DNA from: Lyngbya confervoides BDU141951
Lineage (GTDB): Bacteria; Cyanobacteriota; Cyanobacteriia; Thermosynechococcales; Thermosynechococcaceae
Direction of reading: 5' to 3'
Length of the DNA: 64,000 nucleotides
Assembly: GCF_000817775.3 (NCBI RefSeq)
Contig: NZ_JTHE03000088.1
Span: 96,320 to 160,319, forward strand
Of the stretch, positions 38,209-48,449 are shown piece after piece (the first letter of the stretch is position 1; each line of letters starts with the position of its first letter). The position numbers and the translations under genes were made by a program. The notes beneath the pieces are model-generated. The model was given only the letters and a program-made list of their open reading frames with translations, was not told the DNA's origin and did not search any database.

Positions 38209-39087
38209 CTAGGCTGATGTCCTCTCGCCCAGTTTTTCCAGATAGTTCTCCAGGCGAGCTTCTGCGTCCTCAAACACCGCAGCTGTGCTATCTAGGATCT
38301 CACCGGGGCGCTTTTCCAAAATCTTGGTGGAAAGCGAAATTCTGCCGCGCTGCGGATCGAGATCCACAATTACGGTTTTGATCGTATCTCCCCGCTGAAA
38401 GACGCTCTCCAGGGAAGAGACATATTTATTGCTCACCTGCTGAATATGCAGCAGCCCGGTAATGCCATCTAGATCCACAAATACCCCAAAGGGCTTTAGA
38501 TCACGGACTGTTCCCGAAACCAGCTCGTGAATCTGGAACTCCTGAATGCGATTGGATTGTGTCGCCTGTCGGTGGGAAAACACCAGCTTCTGACGATCGG
38601 GATCTACTTCAATGGGCAAGACGCTGAGGGACTGACCCACCAACGCGTCTAAATCACCCCGATCCACCAGGTGCGATCGCGGGATAAACCCCCGCAACCC
38701 CTGGTAGTCCACCGTCACGCCTCCCTTATTGGTGCCGGTCACCTTGACCTGAACCGATTCCTTATCCTCTAGCCCTAGGCCCAGCCGCTCCCAGAGTGCC
38801 TGAATTTCCAGACGCTTCACCGAGAGGACGACTTGACCATCCATATTCGGTTCCTTGATGATGAGGAATTCCCGTTCCTGTTCAAGCGGCAGGACAGTTT
38901 CCGGTGAGACGCCATCAGGAATGTACAGCTCTCGTAGCGGAAGAAAGGCCGCAGCCTTGCCGCCAATATCCACATAAAAGCCTTCATTATCCAGGGAAAA
39001 CGGCTTACCCGAAACTTTAGTGCCAACTTCAAAATTAAAATCTTGCCCCTCTATCGCGCGGGCAAAATCATCAACGGAAAAGGTCAA
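38209..39087 (-). CDS. rpsA: S1-domain RNA-binding protein (ribosomal protein S1 paralogue, Rps1b type)
   Basis: About 292 residues with three S1 domains (for example KVSGKPFSLDNEGFYVDIGG, then VKVTGTNKGGVTVDYQGLRG and VSGTVRDLKPFGVFVDLDG). This matches the smaller cyanobacterial S1 paralogue (Synechocystis Rps1b/Nbp1), which binds mRNA. The open frame runs far upstream to 39501, but TTG 39087 has AGGAG eight bases upstream and starts right before the first S1 domain (TFSVDDFARAIEG). The function as a true ribosomal protein versus a free RNA-binding protein is not settled by sequence. Confidence 0.86.
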   Translation of the reverse strand: MTFSVDDFARAIEGQDFNFEVGTKVSGKPFSLDNEGFYVDIGGKAAAFLPLRELYIPDGVSPETVLPLEQEREFLIIKEPNMDGQVVLSVKRLEIQALWERLGLGLEDKESVQVKVTGTNKGGVTVDYQGLRGFIPRSHLVDRGDLDALVGQSLSVLPIEVDPDRQKLVFSHRQATQSNRIQEFQIHELVSGTVRDLKPFGVFVDLDGITGLLHIQQVSNKYVSSLESVFQRGDTIKTVIVDLDPQRGRISLSTKILEKRPGEILDSTAAVFEDAEARLENYLEKLGERTSA

Positions 39088-39378
39088 GTGAAGGACTCCT
39101 AAAACACAATCAATACGCGACTCCGCTCCACAAGTCCCCCTGCAGGGGAGTCGTTCATCAATCAAGAACAGAACCATATTAGCGCTGTCTGAGGGGATGC
39201 CGTCTAGTTGTAAAGGAATATTCAAGGTGCGGCCAAGGGCAGCCCTTGTCCAGGAGGAACTGGCGCCCAGCAGCGGGGGGAGGAAATTGCGACAGACCGA
39301 ATCTCCAGGAATCCTCTTAAAATGAAGACTGACATTTTTGCATCTACCATCTCGGTGCATTCTGCGAGAGAAACTGCC

Positions 39379-41490
39379 ATGAGCCCATTTGAGTCTTCTA
39401 GTTCTTTGTCTGAAAATCCGCTCCTGATAGGCCAGGGACTGCCACCCTTTGATCGGATTCAGGCTGAGCATGTGGCGCCTGCGGTCACGGCGCTCCTCCA
39501 AACCCTGGGCGAGCAGTTTTCTGACCTAGAAGCCCAGGTAACCGCCACCTGGGACGGGCTGGTGGAGCCCCTGGAAGCCATCGAGGAAAAGCTGAGCTGG
39601 ACCTGGGGCATTGTGGGGCATCTCATGGGGGTCAAAAACAGTCCTGAGTTGCGAAGTGCCTATGAATCGGTTCAACCTCAGGTGATTGAATTTATCAATC
39701 GCCTGAACCAGAGTCGTCCCATTTACGAAGCGTTTAAGACCCTGCGCAAGAGCCAGGAATGGGGGGGGTTGGCCCCGGCGCAACAGCGCATCGTGGAAAC
39801 TTCGCTGCGCAATGCAGAACTCTCGGGGGTTGGCCTGGAGGGGCAGGCCCGCGATCGCTTTAATGCAATCCAGATGGAGCTCGCGAATCTGAGCACCCAG
39901 TTTTCAAACAACACCCTTGATGCCACCCAGTCGTTCAAGCTCTTGCTGAGGGACCCGTCAGAGGTTGCGGGCTTACCGGAAAGTGCCCTAAGCCTGGCCG
40001 CCCAGATGGCCCGTGCAGAGGGTCACGAGGCTGCCACCGCCGAGACAGGCCCCTGGCTAATTACCCTGGACTTTCCCAGCTTTGGCCCTTTTATGCAGCA
40101 TGCCCAGCGGCGTGACCTGCGGGAAAAACTGTATCGGGCCTACATCAGTCGCGCAGCCAGCGGCGAGTATGACAACTCCCAAATCCTGGAGCGAATCTTA
40201 GCGCTGCGTCAGGAGGAGGCCAAATTACTGGGCTATGAAACCTTTGCAGAAGTTAGCCTGGCTAGCAAAATGGCGGAGGATGTGGCGACCATTGAGGCAC
40301 TTTTAGAGGAGTTGCGCAAGGTCAGCTATCCCGCCGCCCAGTCCGAATATGAACAGCTTCAATCCTTTGCCCAAGCAACCCAGGGAGAGGACTTTGTGGA
40401 CCTGAGGCATTGGGACATTAGCTACTGGTCTGAACGCCTGCGCGAAGAAAAATATGAGCTAACGGACGAAATGCTGCGTCCCTATTTTTCCTTACCCAAG
40501 GTGCTAGATGGACTGTTTGCCCTTGTGCATCGTCTATTCGGCGTGAACATTGTTGCTGCGGACGGAGAGGCCCCGGTCTGGCATCCGGACGTGCGCTATT
40601 TTCAAGTTAATAATGCAGAGGGAGAGGCCGTCGCCCACTTCTATTTAGATCCCTACAGTCGGCCAGCGGAAAAGCGGGGCGGAGCCTGGATGGACGATTG
40701 TTTAGGCAGAGCCTTGAAAAAACAGGGCGATCGCACCTACATGCAGTTGCCGGTTGCCTACCTGGTCTGCAATCAGACGCCACCGGTGGATGAAAAACCC
40801 AGTTTAATGACCTTCCAGGAAGTGGAAACTCTGTTCCACGAGTTTGGCCATGGCCTGCAGCACATGCTGACCCAAGTAGACTTTGCGGGTGCGGCTGGCA
40901 TCAATAATGTGGAGTGGGACGCCGTGGAGCTGCCTAGCCAGTTTATGGAGAACTGGTGCTACGACCGCGTGACTCTCTTGGGCATGGCCCAGCATTATCA
41001 AACGGGAGAATCACTCCCAGAGGAATATTATCAAAAGCTGCTTGCGGCTCGCACCTACATGAGCGGTTCAGCCATGCTGCGTCAGCTCCACTTTGCGCTG
41101 GTGGATCTAGAGCTCCATCATCGCTATCAACCTGGATCTGGCCAGAGCGCCAACGATATTCGCAATCAAATTGCGGAAACCACCACGGTGCTCAAGCCCT
41201 TACCCGACGACTCCTTCCTCTGTGCCTTTGGTCACATTTTTGCGGGAGGCTATGCAGCCGGCTATTACAGCTATAAATGGGCTGAGGTGTTGAGTGCAGA
41301 CGCGTTTGCTGCCTTTGAAGAGGTGGGGCTGAATAATGAGGAGGCCATCCAGACCATCGGACGGCGCTTTATGGACACAGTTCTCGGCCTAGGGGGTAGC
41401 TTACACCCCATGGAAGTGTTTAAGGCCTTCCGCGATCGCGAGCCCCAAACCGAAGCCTTACTCCGCCATAGCGGGTTACTTGCAGCCTAG
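39379..41490 (+). CDS. prlC: Oligopeptidase A (M3 zinc metallopeptidase)
   Basis: A 703-residue cytosolic thimet-type oligopeptidase that degrades short peptides, including cleaved signal peptides. The zinc motif HEFGHGLQHM is at residue 487, with the downstream third-ligand region WDAVELPSQFMENW. An upstream frame to 39322 exists, but ATG 39379 (MSPFESS) is preferred, with GAGAG nearby. It is divergent from the S1 gene. Confidence 0.94.
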   Translation: MSPFESSSSLSENPLLIGQGLPPFDRIQAEHVAPAVTALLQTLGEQFSDLEAQVTATWDGLVEPLEAIEEKLSWTWGIVGHLMGVKNSPELRSAYESVQPQVIEFINRLNQSRPIYEAFKTLRKSQEWGGLAPAQQRIVETSLRNAELSGVGLEGQARDRFNAIQMELANLSTQFSNNTLDATQSFKLLLRDPSEVAGLPESALSLAAQMARAEGHEAATAETGPWLITLDFPSFGPFMQHAQRRDLREKLYRAYISRAASGEYDNSQILERILALRQEEAKLLGYETFAEVSLASKMAEDVATIEALLEELRKVSYPAAQSEYEQLQSFAQATQGEDFVDLRHWDISYWSERLREEKYELTDEMLRPYFSLPKVLDGLFALVHRLFGVNIVAADGEAPVWHPDVRYFQVNNAEGEAVAHFYLDPYSRPAEKRGGAWMDDCLGRALKKQGDRTYMQLPVAYLVCNQTPPVDEKPSLMTFQEVETLFHEFGHGLQHMLTQVDFAGAAGINNVEWDAVELPSQFMENWCYDRVTLLGMAQHYQTGESLPEEYYQKLLAARTYMSGSAMLRQLHFALVDLELHHRYQPGSGQSANDIRNQIAETTTVLKPLPDDSFLCAFGHIFAGGYAAGYYSYKWAEVLSADAFAAFEEVGLNNEEAIQTIGRRFMDTVLGLGGSLHPMEVFKAFRDREPQTEALLRHSGLLAA

Positions 41491-41608
41491 GGTCAGGCCG
41501 GTCGGCACAGGCGCAGATCAGCAGCTGATCCCAATACCGGGGCCGGCTGCAGTCCTCCGGTACAACCCTCCCTTGTGCCACCCCCCAAGGTGGCGGCGCA
41601 ATCTCCCC

Positions 41609-44575
41609 CTAAGACACCGACTTCGCCTTGGCACTCCGGCGCTTCGGAACCTTGGCCTTGACCGTCTTATGATCCGCAGCCAGCGCCTCCTTCAAGAAAA
41701 TCCCCGTATAGGAAGATTTCACCTGGGCGATCGCCTCCGGTGTTCCCGTGGCAAGGATCTCGCCCCCGCGATCGCCCCCCTCTGGCCCTAAATCAATCAC
41801 CCAGTCCGCACTGCGAATCACGTCCAGGTTATGCTCAATCACCAGCACCGAGTTCCCCTTATCCACCAGACGCTGCAACACATCTAGAAGCCGATGCACA
41901 TCGTAAAAGGAAAGACCTGTGGTGGGTTCATCGATGAGATAGAGGGTTTTCCCCGTGGAGCGCCGCGCCAGTTCCGTCGCCAGCTTTAAGCGCTGCGCCT
42001 CTCCCCCTGAAAGCGTCGGGGCCTTTTGGCCGAGCTTAATGTAGCCCAGCCCCACGTCCGAGAGGGTCTGCATCCGGCTCACTATCTGCGGAATGTTCTC
42101 AAAAAACTCCAGCGCCTCATCCACCGTCATGTTTAAAACCTCGGCAATGGTCTTTTCCTTATACTTCACCTGCAGCGTTTCCCGGTTATAGCGCGCCCCC
42201 CGGCAAACATCGCACTGCACATACACATCCGGCAGAAAGTTCATCTCAATGACATTCACGCCCTGACCACCGCAGGCTTCACAGCGTCCGCCCTTGACAT
42301 TAAAGCTAAAGCGCCCCGGCTTGTAGCCCCGAGCCTTGGCTTCAATCGTCTCGCTAAACACGGATCGAATCACATCAAACACCCCCGTATAGGTGGCCGG
42401 ATTGGATCGCGGCGTCCGCCCAATGGGAGATTGATCAATCACAATGCACTTATCCAGGGCCTTCAATCCCCTCAGCTCACCTAGCTGCGCCGGAAAGGGC
42501 ACCTTCTGCCCGAAGTGATGCTGCAGCGCCGGATAGAGCAGCTCATTCATCAGCGTCGATTTCCCCGACCCTGACACTCCGGTCATGCACACCAGCATTC
42601 CCAGGGGCACTTCGACGTGAATCGCCTTGAGATTATTCCGGTGGGCATTCTTTAGATGCAGCGATCGCCCGTTTCCCTTTCGCCGCTCGGTGGGCGTCTC
42701 AATGCGACAGCGCCCCGACAGATAGGCACCAGTTAGGGAGTCTGAAGCCTTTAAGAGAGACTCCAAGGTTCCCTCCGCCACAATGCGGCCGCCCTGCACC
42801 CCCGCCCTTGGACCAATATCCACCAGATGATCCGCCGATCGAATCGTATCCTCATCATGCTCAACCACAATCAGCGTGTTGCCCAAATCCCGCAGGGTTG
42901 TCAAGGTCTGCAGCAAACGATGATTATCTCGCTGGTGCAGACCAATGCTCGGCTCATCCAGCACATACAGCACCCCTGTCAGACCGGCTCCAATCTGGGT
43001 CGCCAGCCTGATCCGCTGCGCTTCCCCACCCGACAAGGTCATCGCCGCCCGATCCAGGGTCAGATAGTCCAGCCCCACATCCAGCAAAAACTTAAGTCTG
43101 GCCTTAATTTCCTTGAGCACCAACTCCGCAATCTGCGCCTGCCGGGGACTAAGGCGCATTTGCTCCACCCGATCCAAACAGACCCCAATGGAGGTTTCCG
43201 TCAGGTCCGTGATCCGAAACTGGCCTACACGCACCGCCAGAGACTCCGGCTTTAAGCGCTTGCCCCCACATTCCTCGCAGGGGCGTTCCACCAGATATTT
43301 TTCCAGCTTTTGCTTGTACAGTTCCGAGGAGGTTTCGCGATAATGGCGATCTAGGGTGGGAATGACCCCCTCATAGCGCTTCATATAGCTCTTCGATCCC
43401 CCGTAACGCGAATCTACCTCCATGGAGATTTTGTCTGGGCTCCCGTGCAAAATCACCTGCTGCTGATCCGGGGAAAGCCGATTCCAGGGCGTCTGAATTT
43501 CAAACCCGTAGGCTTGGCCCACACTATACAGCAGCGAAAAATAGTAGGTGTTGTCCTTTTCAGACCAGGGAGCGATAGCCGCATACAACGGCAGGGATGG
43601 ATCCGGCACCAGTAGATGCTCATCGAAACATTGCAGATGTCCCAACCCATGACAGTCTGGGCAGGCGCCGTAGGGGGAGTTAAAGGAAAATAACCGGGGG
43701 GATAGCTCCTCCATCACCGCTCCATGTTCGGGACAGGCAAACTTTTCCGAGAACACAATCAGGGTCTCTTCTAAACCCTCGGGCGGATCCACAATGTCCA
43801 CCATCGCCAACCCTTCCGCATGGTGCAGACAGGTGGAGAGGGAATCCGCCACCCGTTCTTCAATTCCTGGCTTTTTCACCAGCCGATCCACCACAATTTC
43901 AATATCATGCTGGTGGGTTTTCTTGAGGTCAATGGCATCGGCAAGATCCCGCACTTCGCCGTTGATGCGAACTCTCACAAAGCCCTCGGAGGCCAAGCCC
44001 GACAGCAGCTTTTGATGGGTCCCCTTCTTACCCCGAACCACCGGCGCCAAAAGCTGGAACCGGGTGCGATCCGGCAGCTGCATCACTCGATCCACCATTT
44101 CATCAATGGATTGCGGACTAATGGCGCGATCGCACTTGGGACAGTGAGGTTCTCCGGCCCGTCCATAGAGCAGCCGCAGATAGTCATAGATTTCCGTGAC
44201 GGTACCCACCGTAGAGCGGGGATTGTGGGAGGTGGACTTTTGATCGATGGAAATAGCCGGACTCAGCCCCTCAATGGTGTCCACATCCGGCTTATCCACC
44301 TGCCCCAAAAACTGCCGCGCGTAGGCACTGAGCGACTCCACATAGCGTCGCTGCCCCTCCGCAAAAATCGTGTCAAAGGCAAGGGAAGATTTCCCAGACC
44401 CCGATACCCCCGTAAACACAATGAGTCGATTGCGGGGAAGATCGAGATCAATATTCTTTAAATTGTGCTGCCGCGCTCCGCGCACCTTGATCACTGGATC
44501 TTGGACCGAGTCGCTGACCTCTTGACCTTGCTTTCTGGACGGAGAGACTTTGTTTCCAGGGGCAGAACGCGGCAT
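41609..44575 (-). CDS. uvrA: Excinuclease ABC subunit A
   Basis: Damage-recognition ATPase of nucleotide excision repair, 988 residues. It has two ABC cassettes with Walker A motifs (TGVSGSGKSSLAFDTIFAEG and TGVSGSGKSTLMNELLYPAL) and signatures LSGGEAQRIRLATQ and LSGGEAQRLKLATE. Zinc-finger cysteines sit in CPKC, CEECGGK, CEACGG and CDVCRGAR. A TTG at 44581 is in frame, but ATG 44575 (MPRSAPGNK) is preferred. Many GCGATCGC copies lie within the gene. A terminator-bearing gene lies upstream, so it has its own promoter. Confidence 0.98.
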   Translation of the reverse strand: MPRSAPGNKVSPSRKQGQEVSDSVQDPVIKVRGARQHNLKNIDLDLPRNRLIVFTGVSGSGKSSLAFDTIFAEGQRRYVESLSAYARQFLGQVDKPDVDTIEGLSPAISIDQKSTSHNPRSTVGTVTEIYDYLRLLYGRAGEPHCPKCDRAISPQSIDEMVDRVMQLPDRTRFQLLAPVVRGKKGTHQKLLSGLASEGFVRVRINGEVRDLADAIDLKKTHQHDIEIVVDRLVKKPGIEERVADSLSTCLHHAEGLAMVDIVDPPEGLEETLIVFSEKFACPEHGAVMEELSPRLFSFNSPYGACPDCHGLGHLQCFDEHLLVPDPSLPLYAAIAPWSEKDNTYYFSLLYSVGQAYGFEIQTPWNRLSPDQQQVILHGSPDKISMEVDSRYGGSKSYMKRYEGVIPTLDRHYRETSSELYKQKLEKYLVERPCEECGGKRLKPESLAVRVGQFRITDLTETSIGVCLDRVEQMRLSPRQAQIAELVLKEIKARLKFLLDVGLDYLTLDRAAMTLSGGEAQRIRLATQIGAGLTGVLYVLDEPSIGLHQRDNHRLLQTLTTLRDLGNTLIVVEHDEDTIRSADHLVDIGPRAGVQGGRIVAEGTLESLLKASDSLTGAYLSGRCRIETPTERRKGNGRSLHLKNAHRNNLKAIHVEVPLGMLVCMTGVSGSGKSTLMNELLYPALQHHFGQKVPFPAQLGELRGLKALDKCIVIDQSPIGRTPRSNPATYTGVFDVIRSVFSETIEAKARGYKPGRFSFNVKGGRCEACGGQGVNVIEMNFLPDVYVQCDVCRGARYNRETLQVKYKEKTIAEVLNMTVDEALEFFENIPQIVSRMQTLSDVGLGYIKLGQKAPTLSGGEAQRLKLATELARRSTGKTLYLIDEPTTGLSFYDVHRLLDVLQRLVDKGNSVLVIEHNLDVIRSADWVIDLGPEGGDRGGEILATGTPEAIAQVKSSYTGIFLKEALAADHKTVKAKVPKRRSAKAKSVS

Positions 44576-44684
44576 GGGCAAAAACTTAAAATTGACTTAA
44601 TAATTCTATCGTTCTGTCCCAGCAACCGTTGGATTCATCCAGCGCATTCCTGCCCTCAGGAGGCAGGGTTGTCCCGCACCCAAT

Positions 44685-44717
44685 AAAAAAAAACAGCCTC
44701 TTGAGTTCAAGAGGCTG
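44685..44717 (-). terminator. Rho-independent terminator of the DUF4278 gene
   Basis: Perfect 11-base-pair inverted repeat, 44694-44704 with 44707-44717 (CAGCCTCTTGA / TCAAGAGGCTG), effectively a nine-pair stem with a six-base loop. On the minus strand it is followed by nine T residues (A-run 44685-44693). One of the strongest terminators in the window. Confidence 0.95.
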
Positions 44718-44758
44718 AAGCCTAGCCGTATATCAAGGGTGATTGATGTCGTTATCCC

Positions 44759-45199
44759 CTAGCTCATAGCGACATGGGAGCGGTCGTAACTCAACCAGTT
44801 CGCCGAGGAAATTTTGCCTTGGATAGGCGCCCAATATTTACTGGGGTCAGCATTCAGTCCTACTTCTGCAAAGGCACGGCCCAGAAGCGTTTGCTGACGC
44901 AGCTTCACATCTTTGTGATGCTTAACCAGTAAGCTACGGGCTAAATCATTCACAGAAACACCAGTGGTCTGCACGGGGGCAGGCTGGACATGGGACCGTT
45001 CGGCCACGGGAGCGGGGGTTCCCGTGCGGTAGGAAACGCCACGATACTTTAGATCTAGGGTGGGTTGGAGCACCGGCACCCGCTTCGGGTTCCGAAAGCG
45101 CCATTCTAGACCCCGGTATTTTCCCTGAATTTTTGAGGGTTCCATTTCGACCACTGGGGGATTGTAGTCGTAGGTAACGCCACGGTAGGTAAGTTTCAT
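44759..45199 (-). CDS. DUF4278-type protein
   Basis: A 146-residue soluble protein. It carries three copies of the short YRG motif (MKLTYRGVTYDYN, GKYRGLEWRFRNP and LKYRGVSYRTG), typical of DUF4278 proteins known from cyanobacteria. The C-terminal half (VNDLARSLLVKHHKDVKLRQQ) is helical and unlike the repeat part. ATG 45199 is preceded by GGAGG at good spacing. Function unknown. It ends at a strong terminator, so it is a single-gene unit. Confidence 0.85.
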   Translation of the reverse strand: MKLTYRGVTYDYNPPVVEMEPSKIQGKYRGLEWRFRNPKRVPVLQPTLDLKYRGVSYRTGTPAPVAERSHVQPAPVQTTGVSVNDLARSLLVKHHKDVKLRQQTLLGRAFAEVGLNADPSKYWAPIQGKISSANWLSYDRSHVAMS

Positions 45200-45507
45200 A
45201 TTCACAGCCTCCAATCAATTAGTGAATTATGGTTCGATTAAAGGCGCGTTCCTTCAGGTGTGATCCTTACTTCCGTCCCCCGTACCAAGTCGGCTAGGTA
45301 AATCTAACAGGGGATGAACGATTTATTTTCTGTATAAAATGTAACAGTTTTTGGAAATAACTGTCAATTTTCTAAAGACGTAAATGCCGAACCTCCAGGG
45401 ATCACAAATCTAACGTCCGATGGGGGCAAGCTCTCTCAGAAAGTGTCACAATTTATGAATTCCAGGATTTCGCTGTCCTCAAAGGCGAGCGGTATTGTTT
45501 CAAAGCG
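45200..45507. other. Divergent intergenic region upstream of DUF4278 and M20 genes
   Basis: About 308 bases. An inverted repeat ACAGTT-N9-AACTGT lies at 45344-45364, next to TGTATAAAAT (45331-45340), a candidate -10. No RNA gene seen. Confidence 0.45.
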
Positions 45508-46734
45508 ATGATCTCTTCTCCTCCAGTCTTCTCCGATCAGCAACTGCCAAACGTCAGGCCAGCCATTCAGGCACTTCAGCCCAGTTTGGTGCAATGGCGG
45601 CGACGGCTACATCAATATCCAGAACTCGGCTTCAAGGAAGCTTTGACCTCGGAATTCATTGGGCAACAGCTCACAACCTGGGAGATTGAGCATCAAACTG
45701 GAATTGCCCAGACTGGAATTTTGGCCACCATTAGGGGCACCTTACCGAACCGAGCCCCCAAAATCCTGGCGATTCGTGCCGATATGGATGCCTTACCCAT
45801 TCAGGAAGAAAACCAGGTGGTCTATCGATCGCGTCACGATGGGGTAATGCATGCCTGCGGTCACGACGGCCACACGGCGATCGCCCTAGGCTTGGCCTAT
45901 TATCTCAGTTGTCATCGGGACACCTTTAGTGGCACCGTGAAGATCATTTTTCAACCGGCTGAAGAAGGTCCCGGCGGCGCCAAACCCATGATTGAAGCGG
46001 GGGTTCTCAAAAATCCAGACGTGGATGCCATCCTCGGTCTCCACGTTTGGAACAATCTCCCCCTAGGTACCGTGGGCGTGCGCAGTGGCCCCTTAATGGC
46101 AGCCGTCGAGCTATTTGAGTGCCATATCCAGGGCAAAGGGGGGCACGGAGCCATGCCCCATCAAACCACAGACGCCATTGTAGTCACAGCCGCCATCATT
46201 AATGCGCTGCAATCAGTGGTTTCACGCAATGTTAACCCCCTGGATGCAGCGGTGTTGACCGTTGGGCAGTGTCATGCCGGATCGGCCAAAAATGTGATTG
46301 CCGATACCGCCTTTTTTTCCGGCACTGTGCGCTACTTTAACCCGGAACTCAAAACCTTCCTTGCCCAACGGATGCGAGAGATTATCCAGGGGATTTGCCA
46401 CAGTTACGGGGCCAGCTTTGACCTGAACTACCACCATCTTTATCCCCCTGTGATCAATGATGCCACCATGGCGCAAATGGTTCAGGCCGTGGCCACAAGG
46501 GTTATTGAACCCCCTGCCAACGTTGTTCCCCATTGTCAAACCATGGGCGGAGAAGATATGTCCTACTTTCTCCAGGAAGTCCCAGGATGCTACTTTTTTC
46601 TCGGGTCAGCAAATCGGGATCTCCATCTGGACTATCCCCATCACCATCCCCGCTTCGATTTTGACGAGTCAGTGCTTAGCGTCGGGGTTGAGATCTTTGC
46701 CCGGTGCATTGAGCGATTTTGCGCTAAAGCTTAA
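45508..46734 (+). CDS. M20-family amidohydrolase (N-acyl amino acid hydrolase-like)
   Basis: A 408-residue zinc amidohydrolase of the M20D/IAA-amino-acid hydrolase type, acting on N-acylated amino acids. Metal-site residues are in RADMDALPI (Asp), MHACGHDGHTA (Cys/His), FQPAEEGPGGA (Glu-Glu) and GLHVWN (His), with the late GGEDMSYF. The dimerisation domain (KGGHGAMPHQTTDAIV) is intact. The exact substrate cannot be named. Start ATG 45508. Confidence 0.92.
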   Translation: MISSPPVFSDQQLPNVRPAIQALQPSLVQWRRRLHQYPELGFKEALTSEFIGQQLTTWEIEHQTGIAQTGILATIRGTLPNRAPKILAIRADMDALPIQEENQVVYRSRHDGVMHACGHDGHTAIALGLAYYLSCHRDTFSGTVKIIFQPAEEGPGGAKPMIEAGVLKNPDVDAILGLHVWNNLPLGTVGVRSGPLMAAVELFECHIQGKGGHGAMPHQTTDAIVVTAAIINALQSVVSRNVNPLDAAVLTVGQCHAGSAKNVIADTAFFSGTVRYFNPELKTFLAQRMREIIQGICHSYGASFDLNYHHLYPPVINDATMAQMVQAVATRVIEPPANVVPHCQTMGGEDMSYFLQEVPGCYFFLGSANRDLHLDYPHHHPRFDFDESVLSVGVEIFARCIERFCAKA

Positions 46735-46787
46735 CAAAAACGGCACCCAAACAAGAAAACGACACCGAACAGAACGAAGGGCCAGCC

Positions 46788-48026
46788 CTAGAGGGAGCGG
46801 CGGTCCTTGCGGGGACGCTCAACCCATTGGTTCACGCAATTAATCAGATCCTGGGGCCGAATCGGGCTACTCAAAAAGGCATTCGCCCCGGCTAGCCGAA
46901 CTCGCGTCTGGCCAAACAACTCCCGCTCCCGCAGCATAAAAATAATCGGCATGGACTTGAGGGATTCACTGCTGCGCATCCGACGGCAAATTTCAAACCC
47001 GTTGGCCTGGGACAGTTGGGAATCTAAAATGGTGAGGGCTGGTTTTGCCTTGGAGAGAACATTCAGCGCTTGATGAGGATTACTCAGGGCTAAAACATCA
47101 AATCCAGACCGTTCCAGGGTGCGCTCTGTCAGCTTTTGAATCAATGCGCTCTCGTTGATGCTGGCCACTAGGGGCCGCTGTGCCTCCGGCGCTTTTTGGA
47201 ATGGCCTGACGCCCACAGCCCCGGCCTTAATCAGCGGATGGATGGTGACAGCCAGTTCCTGAGCATCAAACTGAAGGTGAGCTGCCAACTGGTAGAGGCT
47301 AAAGTTTTTCCCCAAGCCCAAATTCAACTTGGAAAGCCTTGGATAGCGAGCGTGGGCATAGCTAATTAGCTGGAAGAGCTTGTCCCAATTTTGAATATAG
47401 AGACGTTGAAATGGCGACTTAATCTCGCGACGCATGCCGCGCCACTGACTAATCCAAGGCTCAATGGGATTCACAAGGGAAGAAAAGGAGTCAGATTTAA
47501 TCACCGGCGGAAAGTAGCTCTCGGCATGATAAACAATTTGACAGCGACGGAGGGCAAAAATTTGGACTAGCGCCTCTTGGGTAGAAAAGGCCAGCGCCTT
47601 TTGGAGCATAGAAGCGGGCCAACCTGCTTGAGTCCAAATCTGACAAAGTAACGCATAGCTAGAGGAGAGGCTTCCACCGGCCGGCCACTGCCAGCTAGCC
47701 TCTTCCAGATTCAGCCGACTGATCACATAGCTGAGGCGATCGCGCAGGCCCATGGTACTCTCAGCAAACACAATCTTTCCCTGATCCAGGTGAATGCGCC
47801 ATTCCACCGAAGGATCATCGGGATCTCGCATGGTCAGACTTCCGGACCGGTGCTCCGCCAGCAGTTTCAGTAAAACCACATTGGGAGTTCCCACCACACA
47901 CAAATGACCTGGCGTCCAACCAGACAGAGCCTGGGACGGCATTGTGCAAGGCTCTAGCTGATGCAGCTGCCCATCCGCAGCAACCTCCTTTGCCAGGTGA
48001 AATTGAGCGTCGCTTGTTTTCTTCAT
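46788..48026 (-). CDS. PatA-like response regulator with degenerate receiver domain
   Basis: A 412-residue protein. The N-terminal ~270 residues match a PATAN/DUF4388-like domain (LLAEHRSGSLTMRD, LDQGKIVFAESTMGLRDRLSYV), and the C-terminal ~120 residues match a receiver domain. In the receiver the acceptor Asp is kept (LTILDSQ), but the usual acidic pair is replaced by Asn/Glu (VASINES), the conserved Thr by Arg (MLRERE) and the Lys before Pro by Ser (FLSSPI). Ordinary phosphotransfer is thus doubtful. PatA, PixG and TaxP1 are the known relatives, controlling pattern or motility. Start ATG 48026 (or GTG 48038). Confidence 0.82.
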   Translation of the reverse strand: MKKTSDAQFHLAKEVAADGQLHQLEPCTMPSQALSGWTPGHLCVVGTPNVVLLKLLAEHRSGSLTMRDPDDPSVEWRIHLDQGKIVFAESTMGLRDRLSYVISRLNLEEASWQWPAGGSLSSSYALLCQIWTQAGWPASMLQKALAFSTQEALVQIFALRRCQIVYHAESYFPPVIKSDSFSSLVNPIEPWISQWRGMRREIKSPFQRLYIQNWDKLFQLISYAHARYPRLSKLNLGLGKNFSLYQLAAHLQFDAQELAVTIHPLIKAGAVGVRPFQKAPEAQRPLVASINESALIQKLTERTLERSGFDVLALSNPHQALNVLSKAKPALTILDSQLSQANGFEICRRMRSSESLKSMPIIFMLRERELFGQTRVRLAGANAFLSSPIRPQDLINCVNQWVERPRKDRRSL

Positions 48027-48449
48027 AAAAGAAATCACGGGGATGGCAAATGAATACTGTTACAAAATAGCGAGAATAGCCGTCTAAGTCGGGAGCGTGA
48101 CAATTAAGATTTAGTCAGCGAATAAACATCCGGAGGATTCCCAAGGAAGCAGCCCCGTCAGCGCATTAAATTTTTATTAAGCCTGTGCCTGCATTTGTCA
48201 CAAATTATAAACCTAAGGGTTCTTTGCATAAAGTTACATTCAATACCGACTCCAGGACGCTACGCCCCTCAACTATTCAACGGAAGGGCGATGGAGACCT
48301 TCCGGGTTGAACTATCGGGTCAGGGTTTCTTAATATTTTTTTAATCTGTATAGGCCGGGTGTCGCCTCTTCCTAATTTTTTTTAAAGGAAGTTTTTAAGC
48401 ATTGTCACAGGAGAGCAAGGAACTCAAAATTCTAACGGTAAATAGACTG
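48027..48449. other. Divergent intergenic region PatA-like / PBP4-like
   Basis: About 420 bases. It has a seven-base stem (CGGAAGG 48281-48287 with CCTTCCG 48298-48304), poly-T tracts near 48334 and 48378 and a TATAGG -10 candidate near 48350. No gene or known RNA recognised. Confidence 0.45.

Noticed and set aside
39088..39501. Long N-terminal extension of the S1 gene
   Set aside because: The extension is basic and domain-free and overlaps the divergent peptidase; TTG 39087 with AGGAG fits the family start.
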